Source: an uncultured Bacteroidales bacterium
Lineage (GTDB): Bacteria > Bacteroidota > Bacteroidia > Bacteroidales > P3
Direction of reading: 5' to 3'
Assembly (NCBI GenBank): GCA_900314925.1
Contig: OMXC01000008.1
Span: forward strand, 1-64,000
DNA: 64,000 nt
Notes under the pieces: model-generated
The model's input: only the letters and a program-made list of their open reading frames with translations
Told to the model about the DNA's origin: nothing
Database searches by the model: none
Shown here: in pieces, positions 45,844 through 52,841 of the stretch
Layout: the number at the start of each line of letters is the position of its first letter
How positions within the stretch are numbered: position 1 is the stretch's first letter
Program-made: the position numbers and the translations under genes

Positions 45844-45994
45844 CCGCAGTCCCACCGCCTCCTCTACTGCTCCCCTACGGCATTTCTTCAGTACTTCTTC
45901 AGTAGTTCTTCAGTAGTATTTCAGTGTTCCACTGAAGAAGTATCGTTGAAGTATCGTTGAAGTACTGAAGAACTGCCGTAGGGGATGGGTGGGG
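45844..45994. repeat. 11-nt-periodic intergenic array D, long cruciform-capable hairpin
   Basis: About 13 units of exactly 11 nt fill much of the 359-base gap between the FtsX-like gene and cysS. They include TCAGTACTTCT, TCAGTAGTTCT and TCGTTGAAGTA (twice). CCCCTACGGCA (45872-45882) pairs with TGCCGTAGGGG (45974-45984). Then TTCTTCAGTACTTC (45884-45897) pairs with 45959-45972, and TTCAGTG/CACTGAA closes at 45920-45936. No gene is present. Confidence 0.92.
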
Positions 45995-46119
45995 GAGAGG
46001 TATGAAAAAGGCATGCCGCCGCTGCGGGTCCGGGTGGCGGCCTGGGGTGTGCGCGAAGGCTGCAGGCATGGAACCCCGGCGGGGGTCCAATTGATGGCTT
46101 GGCTGGCGCGTTGGGGCTG

Positions 46120-47343
46120 TCAGGCGGCTATGGCGCCGCGGCGGTGGACGGTGAGGGCCACGGCGGCGCTGCTGATGGCCATGACGAGAAGGAAGGTGTA
46201 GAGGAAGTCGACGGCGCGCATGGCCACGGGGAAGGCGCTGACGACGAAGTTGCCGTCGCCCATGCGCACGATGCCGAACTGCTGCTGCAGGAAGCATACC
46301 GCGAAGCCCAGCAGCAGCCCCGCGACGACGGCTACGAGGCAGATGAGCAGCCCTTCGGCGAAGAAGGTGCGGCGCACCTGGCGCACGGTCATGCCCATGC
46401 TGCGCAGGGTGAAGACGTCGCGCCGCTTGTTGATGATGAGCAGCGACAGCGAGGCGGCGAGGCTGAGGGTTGAGATGAGCACTATGAGCGAGAGGATGAG
46501 GTAGATGCCGAGGCGTTCCGTGCGGAATATCTTGAAGTATAGCGGCTGCTGGTCGTAGCGGTCCTTTACTGTGAGTTTTGAGTTTTGGGTTTTGAGTTTT
46601 GAGTTGAGGGCTTGCTTTACCTTTTGGGCGTCGGCGCCCGGGCGCAGCCTGACGGCGAGGGCCGTGACCTCGTCGGGGGCGTAGTCCATGAGGCGGCGCA
46701 CGAAGTCGATGTGCGTCACCACGTAGCGGCGGTCGATGTCCTGCTGTATGAAGAAGTAGGCCGTGGGGTAGGCGTAGCCTATGTTGAAGGCCTGGTCCAT
46801 GGTGTAGCCCATGGCCGTGGTGCCGCGTTTGGGTATGTGGACTGCCGCCGGGCGGTTGGAGAGGAGGCGCATGCCGAGGTTGTAGTAGATTTCGCCGCCG
46901 ACGAGGAGCGCCGGGGCGTCGTCGACGGTGAGGGCGTAGGGGCCTTCGTGCAGCATGGTGTCGAGGCCGCTGACGGTGCGGTAGGCCTCGTCGACGCCGC
47001 GGAGGGTGACGATGGCCTGCTGGTCGCCGTAGGTGAGCCATGCCGTCTCGGCGGCGATCTGTGACACCTGGGCCACGCCGTCGGCCCGGCAGAGGGCGCC
47101 GTAGTCCATGTCCGAGGTGCGGAAGGTCTTGCCTTCGGCGGGCTCGATGACGAGCTCGGGGTCGAAGGTGCCGAAGAGGCCGCGGGTGATTTCGCCGATG
47201 CCGTTGTAGACGGAGAGCACTATGATGAGGGCCGCGGTGCTCACCAGCAGGCCCGCGAGGGAGATCCACGATATGATGTTGACCACCGACTTCTGGCGGC
47301 GGGCGAAGAGGTAGCGCACGGCGATGAGCTGTTCGAGCCGCAT
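46120..47343 (-). CDS. FtsX-like ABC permease (LolC/LolE type), with in-frame heptamer insert
   Basis: The 407-residue product has a membrane helix near 20-45, a large periplasmic domain and three C-terminal helices (about 275-300, 325-350 and 375-395). This is the MacB/FtsX permease plan used to move lipoproteins or substrates out of the inner membrane. The start, L-I-A-V-R-Y-L-F-A-R-R, is typical of LolC/E. Near 245-256 a peptide N-S-K-L-K-T-Q-N-S-K-L replaces a short loop. It is encoded by five 7-nt units at 46573-46607. No ATP-binding subunit is adjacent; the gene sits 4 bases after rbfA. Confidence 0.9.
   Translation of the reverse strand: MRLEQLIAVRYLFARRQKSVVNIISWISLAGLLVSTAALIIVLSVYNGIGEITRGLFGTFDPELVIEPAEGKTFRTSDMDYGALCRADGVAQVSQIAAETAWLTYGDQQAIVTLRGVDEAYRTVSGLDTMLHEGPYALTVDDAPALLVGGEIYYNLGMRLLSNRPAAVHIPKRGTTAMGYTMDQAFNIGYAYPTAYFFIQQDIDRRYVVTHIDFVRRLMDYAPDEVTALAVRLRPGADAQKVKQALNSKLKTQNSKLTVKDRYDQQPLYFKIFRTERLGIYLILSLIVLISTLSLAASLSLLIINKRRDVFTLRSMGMTVRQVRRTFFAEGLLICLVAVVAGLLLGFAVCFLQQQFGIVRMGDGNFVVSAFPVAMRAVDFLYTFLLVMAISSAAVALTVHRRGAIAA
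46573..46607. repeat. Heptamer array inside the FtsX-like gene
   Basis: Five 7-nt units (GAGTTTT three times, GGGTTTT, GAGTTGA on the plus strand) lie inside the coding region. They encode two copies of N-S-K-L spaced by seven residues, the expected product of 7-nt units read over 21 nt. Confidence 0.92.
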
Positions 47344-47347
47344 CGTG

Positions 47348-47692
47348 TTACTGTTTCAGCAGGCGGTTGATGTTCTCCACGTAGTCCAGCGTGTCGTCGA
47401 TGAAGAACTCGAGCTGCGGTATGATGCGCAGCTGCTTGCCTTCGCGCATGCCGAGGCGGCGCCGCAGGTCGGAGGTGTTCTCGCGGATGAGGGCCATGAC
47501 GCTGTCGGGCGTGCCGCCGCCGATGGGCATGATGGAGACGTAAATGCGTGCTATGGAGAGGTCGGGGGTGATGCGCACCTCAGTGACGCTGATGAGCGAC
47601 GGGCCGAGGACGGGCTTCATCTCGCGGAGGAAGATGTCGCTCATGTCCTGCTGTATGAGGCGGCAGATCTTGTTCTGACGTGTGCTTTGCAT
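47348..47692 (-). CDS. rbfA: Ribosome-binding factor A
   Basis: RbfA is a KH-fold protein that helps mature the 30S subunit. The 114-residue product has the basic N-terminus R-Q-N-K-I-C-R-L-I-Q-Q, the family phrase V-R-I-T-P-D-L-S-I-A-R-I-Y-V-S and the C-terminal I-P-Q-L-E-F-F-I-D-D. The start at 47692 was preferred over 47719, which would read through the heptamer-repeat leader. Confidence 0.93.
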   Translation of the reverse strand: MQSTRQNKICRLIQQDMSDIFLREMKPVLGPSLISVTEVRITPDLSIARIYVSIMPIGGGTPDSVMALIRENTSDLRRRLGMREGKQLRIIPQLEFFIDDTLDYVENINRLLKQ

Positions 47693-47696
47693 GTTC

Positions 47697-47724
47697 GATA
47701 ACCAATAACCTGTAATCAATAACC
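47697..47724. repeat. Heptamer array between rbfA and an outer-membrane gene
   Basis: Four 7-nt units (GATAACC, AATAACC, TGTAATC, AATAACC on the plus strand) fill the 37-base gap just upstream of the rbfA start codon. Variation in unit number could alter the leader of rbfA. Confidence 0.8.
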
Positions 47725-47729
47725 TTCCG

Positions 47730-48335
47730 CTACCAGCGCCAGCCTACGCGGATGGGGAGGAAGAAGGTCTGCTGCATGTAGGCCACACCGAGGGTGGCGT
47801 AGAGCGAGTGCCAGTTGTGCTCCATGTTGCGGAGGCCGTGGGCGTAGTACCAGTTGATGCCGCCGTAGGCTTCGAGCATCGGGGTGAAGAGCATCTGGTC
47901 GGCGAAGAGGAGGCTGCCGCCCACGCGTGCGCCCATGAGGGGTGCCCACTTGATGGTCGTGGGCTGGTAGTCGACACCCATGACGGCCTTCCAGATGGGG
48001 CGGAAGTCAAAGTCGACGAAGACGTTGGCACCGAAGAGCGACTCGGCCTCTTTCTGGGCGAAGTTGTGGTAGTAGTTGGCGCCCACGCCGCCGCCGAGGA
48101 ACCAGTCCTGGCTGATGTTGATGCCGGCCATGACGTTGAGGCCCGCGGCGTTCTGGTAGTGGGAGAGGTTGTAGCCGTTGTCGCCCAGTTTGCCGTAGTT
48201 GCCCATGAAGGGGGCGTAGCCTATCTCGGTCTTCAGCATGAACTGGTTGGAGGAGCCGAGCTGTGAGAACTGGGCCGCGGCTGTGAATGACATTGCCACA
48301 AGGGCTGCAGCGATGATTGCTTTTATTCTGCTCAT
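47730..48335 (-). CDS. Outer-membrane beta-barrel protein
   Basis: The 201-residue product has a signal peptide (about 1-21, ending T-A-A-A-Q) and a beta-barrel-like mature part with Gly and aromatic alternation. It ends R-V-G-W-R-W, a terminal aromatic residue suited to barrel assembly. Function is unknown. Its start overlaps the M1 peptidase stop (ATGA). Confidence 0.87.
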   Translation of the reverse strand: MSRIKAIIAAALVAMSFTAAAQFSQLGSSNQFMLKTEIGYAPFMGNYGKLGDNGYNLSHYQNAAGLNVMAGINISQDWFLGGGVGANYYHNFAQKEAESLFGANVFVDFDFRPIWKAVMGVDYQPTTIKWAPLMGARVGGSLLFADQMLFTPMLEAYGGINWYYAHGLRNMEHNWHSLYATLGVAYMQQTFFLPIRVGWRW

Positions 48336-50644
48336 AGTATTATTATTTTCGATTGCTGTTTTGTGCTATGGTTCTCTATCTTCACTGTATAGGTGCCTGC
48401 GGGCAGGTCGGGCGACAGGCGCTCGCCGTTGCGGCAGCTGTCGCGGTGCCATGCCGTGCGGCCGGCGGCGTCGACGAAGGTGACGCTGAACGGGGCGTCG
48501 GTGTCGGCGTCGATGGCTATGGGCTCGCCGCTGTGCACGGGGTTGGGGAAGAGGGTGGGCGCGGCGCTGTGCGGGGCGGACGGTGTGTCGCCGATGGCGA
48601 GTATGTTGGTGTCTATGACGGCGAGGGTGTATTCGCCGGTGCGCAGGTTGTCGACGGTGAAGTGGCCGTCGTTGCGGTTGCCTACGTGGTGGGCGCTGAC
48701 GACCTGCCAGGCGGTGCCCGCTGCCGGGCGCCACAGCAGGGCCATGGAGTCGAGCGACGCGCTGTTGCTGTAGAAGCCCTCGTCGAGGTAGGGGTATTCG
48801 CTTGACATGTAGCCGTCGCGTATGAAGCGGAAGCGGCCCATGACGCCGTTGTTGACGGCGTGCTCGCCGCGCACAACCCAGTAGCGGCGGGCCGGACGCA
48901 GCACCCCGGCCAGGGTGTCTACGTCGAAAGCCGGGGCGTAATGGTGCTCGATATAGTACTGCGTTATGTGTTCGGGCGACGGGGCGCGGAGGGCGAAGAA
49001 TGTCATGTCGGTCGGGAATGTGCCGCTCGTCCCGAAAAGCCTCATGCTGTCCACGGTGGCGGCGTCGCTCAGCTCGCAGTCGAGGTCGAGTACGCAGTAG
49101 GCCGGAGTGAAGGGCAGCATGTGCGAGGCTATGACAGTGTCGGTGCCGGCAAAGGCGAACCACTCTTTGTGGCGGCGGCCGTCGGCACCGAAGAAGGTGA
49201 CAGGCACGCGGTTGTGGCGCATCAGGGTGGTGGTGCCCACGCTGTTCTGGCTGATGGCGACGCTGACATTGTTGGTGGTTTGGTAGCCTTCGCCCTGGCC
49301 GATGCTGACGTTGTAGTTGTTGAAGCCGGGGTTGAAGACGTGGAAGTCAAAGAAGCCGGTGAGGTCGACGCCGCTGTAGCGGCTGAGCGAGTCGCGCAGG
49401 CGATAGGCGTCGATGTTGCCGAAGGCGCAGCGTTCCATGAGGGTGCGCAGGGAGGCGTAGAAGAGCGAGTCGCCGAGGTAGCCGCGCAGCGAGTGCCACA
49501 CCATGGCCCCTTTGTCGTAGGTGGTGGAGCCGTAGGTGTAGGTGTGGGGCATGCCGTGTAGCGCGAGGTACGAGTAGTCGGTGTGGTGTGTGGTGCGCAA
49601 CACGTTGTCGAGGTCGCGCTGGTAGGTGGCGTTGGAGGCGCGGCGGCCGTGAGTGGCCTCGCGTGCCACCTCGCTCGTGAAGCTGGCGCCGCCTTCGTTT
49701 ATCCACATGTCGCCCTCTTCCTCGCAGGTGACGAGGTTGCCGAACCAGGCGTGGCCCAGCTCGTGGGCTATGGTGCTCTGTCCGGCCTGGCTTACCGAGG
49801 CCATGGCCGGGCGGGCCAGGGCTATGTTGTTGACGTGTTCCATGGAGCCCATGGCGGTGCCTATGTAGCCTATGCGCCCCCAGCGGTAGGGGCCGAAGCA
49901 CTCCTCGAACTTGGGCACCACGGCGTCGAGGAGCGCGTAGACGCTGCATGTCGTGGCGCTGTCCTGTGTGGTGTAGCCTATGGTGAGCGGATAGCCGGCT
50001 ACGGTGTCGAGGATGCGGTGGTAGTCGGCCTGGCTGATGCCGACGAGGTAGGTGCACACGGGATGCGAGATGTTCCACACCGAGTGTTCGCAGCCGTCGC
50101 TGTCGACGCTGCGGCTCTGCAGCATGCCGCTGCACTCGGCCGTCCACCCGGCCTTGGTCTTAACGCTTATGGTGTAGGTGGCTTTGTCGTTGAAGTTGTC
50201 GCGGCAGGGGAACACGGCGCGGCCTATGGGGTGGAGGGCCTCGCCGAAGGCGGCGCCGAGGTTGTAGCTCATGTCGTTGTCGAAGTGGAAGCCCCCGAAG
50301 CCGTAGCTCTCCACATGGCCGCTTCCGCGGTAGGCGATGGCGACGGTGAATGTGTCGCCGGGGGCTATGCCTGCTGTGGGGATGTGGAGTATGTTGTTGC
50401 CGGAGGTACTTATGTTGTTGACCTTGATGGAGTCTACGTTGCCCGAGAGGTTGAGGCCTATCTCGTTGCAGGGGCGCAGGAGGCGTACTGTCAGCAGGGC
50501 GTCGCCGCGGAAGGGCTTGCCGTTGCTGAGGTCGAGCTGCAGGCTGTAGTGCAGCACGTCGACCGAGTCGGCGGTTTGCGCCTGCACAGCGGCGCAGCAC
50601 ATGAGCAGCGCCAGCATTGCCAATAACCTCTTTATTCCAAACAT
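48332..50644 (-). CDS. M1-family aminopeptidase with T9SS sorting domain
   Basis: The 770-residue product has a signal peptide (about 1-23, ending V-Q-A-Q), an N-terminal M1 beta domain and the GxMEN-like G-S-M-E-H near 265. The catalytic zinc site is H-E-L-G-H-A-W-F-G, with the third ligand in W-I-N-E-G-G-A. A C-terminal T9SS domain has L-F-P-N-P-V-H-S-G and L-P-A-G-T-Y-T-V-K-I. It is probably a secreted metallopeptidase that degrades proteins or peptides outside the cell. The start M-F-G-I-K at 50644 was chosen over an upstream extension that covers the -7 box. Confidence 0.92.
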   Translation of the reverse strand: MFGIKRLLAMLALLMCCAAVQAQTADSVDVLHYSLQLDLSNGKPFRGDALLTVRLLRPCNEIGLNLSGNVDSIKVNNISTSGNNILHIPTAGIAPGDTFTVAIAYRGSGHVESYGFGGFHFDNDMSYNLGAAFGEALHPIGRAVFPCRDNFNDKATYTISVKTKAGWTAECSGMLQSRSVDSDGCEHSVWNISHPVCTYLVGISQADYHRILDTVAGYPLTIGYTTQDSATTCSVYALLDAVVPKFEECFGPYRWGRIGYIGTAMGSMEHVNNIALARPAMASVSQAGQSTIAHELGHAWFGNLVTCEEEGDMWINEGGASFTSEVAREATHGRRASNATYQRDLDNVLRTTHHTDYSYLALHGMPHTYTYGSTTYDKGAMVWHSLRGYLGDSLFYASLRTLMERCAFGNIDAYRLRDSLSRYSGVDLTGFFDFHVFNPGFNNYNVSIGQGEGYQTTNNVSVAISQNSVGTTTLMRHNRVPVTFFGADGRRHKEWFAFAGTDTVIASHMLPFTPAYCVLDLDCELSDAATVDSMRLFGTSGTFPTDMTFFALRAPSPEHITQYYIEHHYAPAFDVDTLAGVLRPARRYWVVRGEHAVNNGVMGRFRFIRDGYMSSEYPYLDEGFYSNSASLDSMALLWRPAAGTAWQVVSAHHVGNRNDGHFTVDNLRTGEYTLAVIDTNILAIGDTPSAPHSAAPTLFPNPVHSGEPIAIDADTDAPFSVTFVDAAGRTAWHRDSCRNGERLSPDLPAGTYTVKIENHSTKQQSKIIIL

Positions 50645-50665
50645 ATAGGCATTATTTTTAGGTTG

Positions 50666-50673
50666 CAAAAGTA
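50666..50673 (-). promoter_or_regulatory. -7 box of the M1 peptidase operon
   Basis: The minus strand reads TACTTTTG, matching TAnnTTTG, 21 bases before the ATG at 50644. Confidence 0.7.
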
Positions 50674-50773
50674 CATCTTTTTTTATAATTATTGACAATT
50701 ATTTTATTCGGCGCTGAAAATCAGGCGCAATAAAACTGGGGAAACGCCGTTTATAATGGCAAAACACACGAAA

Positions 50774-50905
50774 ATGTCAAAGAAAAAGACTCTACTCCGC
50801 ATAGCTGTGCTCCTGCTGCTGGCAGGACTTGCATGCTCGGCTTGTTCGTCGGGCGACCACATGTACCGTCACAAGAAGAGTGACTGCGACTGCCCAACCT
50901 TCTGA
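50774..50905 (+). CDS. Tiny lipoprotein upstream of the SprT-like gene
   Basis: The ORF encodes 43 residues: M-S-K-K-K-T, a hydrophobic core, then a lipobox around L-A-G-L-A-C (cysteine 21; cysteine 24 is a second candidate). The short tail ends D-C-D-C-P-T-F. Size, signal and Cys-rich tail make a real gene likely. Similar very short lipoproteins with a C-x-C-P end seem to occur beside SprT in Bacteroidetes, but I cannot check. The next gene starts 12 bases later. Confidence 0.75.
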   Translation: MSKKKTLLRIAVLLLLAGLACSACSSGDHMYRHKKSDCDCPTF

Positions 50906-50917
50906 CGCCGAGCTTTC

Positions 50918-51541
50918 TTGACCACCGAAGAGCGATACCGTGCCATACTGCGCAACCACCTGCCGGCTGAGTCGGTGGGGTGGGTGTATGACTTTCTGAA
51001 CCACTACAAGGTGCATTTCCATGTCACCCGTGAGCGGCGCACAAAGTATGGCGACTACCGGTGGCCGCAGCCGAACCACCTTTTCCATGAGATGTCCGTC
51101 AACGGCGACCTTAACCCATACCTATTCCTTTGGGTGTTCCTACACGAGGCCGCACATCTTGAGACGCACTTGAAATACAGAGATGTGCAGCCGCATGGGC
51201 ATGAGTGGCAGGCCGAGTATGCCCGTCTGCTTGCCGAGCGCTTGGGCGACTTCCCCGACGATGCGCGTCCGCTCATCTCGCGCTATGCTTCGCGTGTGCC
51301 CTTGTCGCGCGTGATTGGTCGCCGCGTTGAGGAGATGTTGCATCGCTATGATGCTGGTGCCCAGGATGCTCCGGTGCTGCATCTTGACGACTTGCCTGCC
51401 GGTAGCCGGTTCCGCCTGAAGAGGAATCCGTCGATGCTTTTTGTCAGCGTCGAGCATCGCCGCACGCGCTGGCTTTGTCGCGACGAAGCGTCTGGCCGCA
51501 TGTATGTTGTTGCCGGAAGCGCCGAGGTTGTTTTGTTGTGA
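50918..51541 (+). CDS. SprT-like zinc metalloprotein (TTG start)
   Basis: The 207-residue product has the zinc motif H-E-A-A-H near 87-91, with a third likely ligand in H-G-H-E-W near 103. It fits the SprT/Spartan-like fold of metalloproteins. The TTG at 50918 is the only start that gives the conserved N-terminus T-T-E-E-R-Y, and no ATG is close. Family members may act as proteases on DNA-protein cross-links; that is not shown for this branch. A C-terminal zinc-ribbon seen in some relatives is not present. Confidence 0.88.
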   Translation: MTTEERYRAILRNHLPAESVGWVYDFLNHYKVHFHVTRERRTKYGDYRWPQPNHLFHEMSVNGDLNPYLFLWVFLHEAAHLETHLKYRDVQPHGHEWQAEYARLLAERLGDFPDDARPLISRYASRVPLSRVIGRRVEEMLHRYDAGAQDAPVLHLDDLPAGSRFRLKRNPSMLFVSVEHRRTRWLCRDEASGRMYVVAGSAEVVLL

Positions 51542-51553
51542 TTTTGGTTGGGG

Positions 51554-51674
51554 CTTCATGGGGTCTTCATGGGGTCTTCCAGCCGTCTACTAGCCGTTTA
51601 GGTGGGGTTTAGGTGGGGTTGTGACACAAGGTCTTTCCGATCGGCTTCATTTTGTGGAAAACTTGTTGAAAAGT
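51554..51674. repeat. 11-nt-periodic intergenic array F
   Basis: Six clear 11-nt units start at 51554: CTTCATGGGGT twice, CTTCCAGCCGT, CTACTAGCCGT and TTAGGTGGGGT twice. The same phase continues, more weakly, to TGTGGAAAACT (51653) and TGTTGAAAAGT (51664), which resemble DnaA boxes. TGTTGAAAAGTG recurs exactly at 51699. Confidence 0.75.
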
Positions 51675-51815
51675 GCGCCGTATGACAACCTCCGGTGCTG
51701 TTGAAAAGTGAAGAAAACAGCAAAAAAATAGTGTTAAAATTATTTTGTAATAGACTGATACATAGTACTGCCGTGAAATTTTAAGATTATTTAACACATA
51801 CTGAAGCCGAAGATG

Positions 51816-51847
51816 TTTGGTGGGTATGGAAAATAGTTGTAATTTTG
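51816..51847 (+). promoter_or_regulatory. Promoter of the str-S10-spc superoperon
   Basis: TTTG (51816-51819) is followed after 20 bases by TAATTTTG (51840-51847), matching the Bacteroidetes consensus. The leader to the rpsL ATG is about 75 bases. Confidence 0.8.
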
Positions 51848-51925
51848 CAATTCCTTTTTGGGCGTGTAATGCCCATGAATGAGACTGAAAAACAAGTAAT
51901 AAAATAATAAAACAAGAAACGAAAA

Positions 51926-52309
51926 ATGCCAACAATTCAGCAATTAGTTCGCAAAGGACGTCAGCAGATGGAGTACAAGTCCAAGTCTCCCGCCCTCGAC
52001 AGCTGCCCGCAGCGTCGCGGTGTCTGCACCCGTGTGTACACCACCACCCCCAAGAAGCCTAACTCGGCCATGCGCAAAGTGGCCCGTGTTCGCCTGACCA
52101 ACGGTAAGGAAGTCAACGCCTACATCCCGGGTGAGGGTCACAACCTGCAGGAGCACTCCATAGTGATGATTCGCGGAGGCCGTGTCAAGGACCTTCCCGG
52201 CGTGCGTTACCATATCATCCGCGGTGCTCTTGACACCAGCGGTGTCGACGGTCGTCGCCAGCGTCGTTCCAAATACGGTGCCAAACGCCCGAAACAGGCC
52301 GGCAAGTAA
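51926..52309 (+). CDS. rpsL: 30S ribosomal protein S12
   Basis: S12 sits at the decoding centre. The 127-residue product has P-T-I-Q-Q-L-V-R at the start, T-P-K-K-P-N-S-A near 40 and [12 protein letters not shown] near 85. The lysines and proline that confer streptomycin resistance when mutated are wild type. A heptamer repeat (52317-52337) separates it from rpsG. Confidence 0.98.
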   Translation: MPTIQQLVRKGRQQMEYKSKSPALDSCPQRRGVCTRVYTTTPKKPNSAMRKVARVRLTNGKEVNAYIPGEGHNLQEHSIVMIRGGRVKDLPGVRYHIIRGALDTSGVDGRRQRRSKYGAKRPKQAGK

Positions 52310-52316
52310 AGATAAA

Positions 52317-52337
52317 AGTTTAGAGTTTAAAGTTTAA
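52317..52337. repeat. Heptamer array between rpsL and rpsG
   Basis: Three 7-nt units (AGTTTAG, AGTTTAA twice) occupy the intergenic space. Confidence 0.75.
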
Positions 52338-52352
52338 AGATTTTCCAGCAAA

Positions 52353-52820
52353 ATGAGAAAAGCTAAGCCCAAGAAAAGAATAATCCTTCCGGATCCCAAG
52401 TATAATGATGTTCTCGTCACCAAGTTCGTCAACAACCTGATGATGGGCGGCAAGAAGACCATCGCCTACCGTATCTTCTACGATGCAATAGACGTCGTCA
52501 GCGACCGTACCAAGGAAGACGGCCTGGAGGTGTGGAAGAAGGCTCTCGCCAACGTCACCCCGAGTGTCGAGGTGCGCAGCAAGCGTATCGGTGGCGCCAC
52601 TTTCCAGATTCCTACCGAGATCCGCGCCGAGCGCAAGCAGAGCATCGGCATGAAGAACCTCATCGGTTTCTCGCGCAAACGCAGTGAGAAAACCATGGCT
52701 CTGAAACTTGCCGCCGAAATACAGGCCGCCTACAAGGAAGAGGGCGCCGCCTTCAAGCGCAAGGAGGATATCCACCGTATGGCCGACGCCAACAAGGCCT
52801 TCTCGCACTTCCGCGCGTAA
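52353..52820 (+). CDS. rpsG: 30S ribosomal protein S7
   Basis: S7 binds the 3' major domain of 16S rRNA and nucleates the head of the small subunit. The 155-residue product has basic N-terminal K-A-K-P-K-K-R and the family phrases [12 protein letters not shown] and [12 protein letters not shown]. Length is normal. It is 21 bases before fusA. Confidence 0.98.
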   Translation: MRKAKPKKRIILPDPKYNDVLVTKFVNNLMMGGKKTIAYRIFYDAIDVVSDRTKEDGLEVWKKALANVTPSVEVRSKRIGGATFQIPTEIRAERKQSIGMKNLIGFSRKRSEKTMALKLAAEIQAAYKEEGAAFKRKEDIHRMADANKAFSHFRA

Positions 52821-52841
52821 CGTATTATATAGTATATAGCA

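Larger units (their letters stand above)
51542..51925. other. Gap before the str operon: 11-nt array and leader
   Basis: The 384 bases between the SprT-like gene and rpsL hold no gene. They contain an 11-nt-periodic array (51554-51674), a DnaA-box-like pair inside that array, an AT-rich stretch (about 51711-51790) and the promoter at 51816-51847. Confidence 0.7.
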
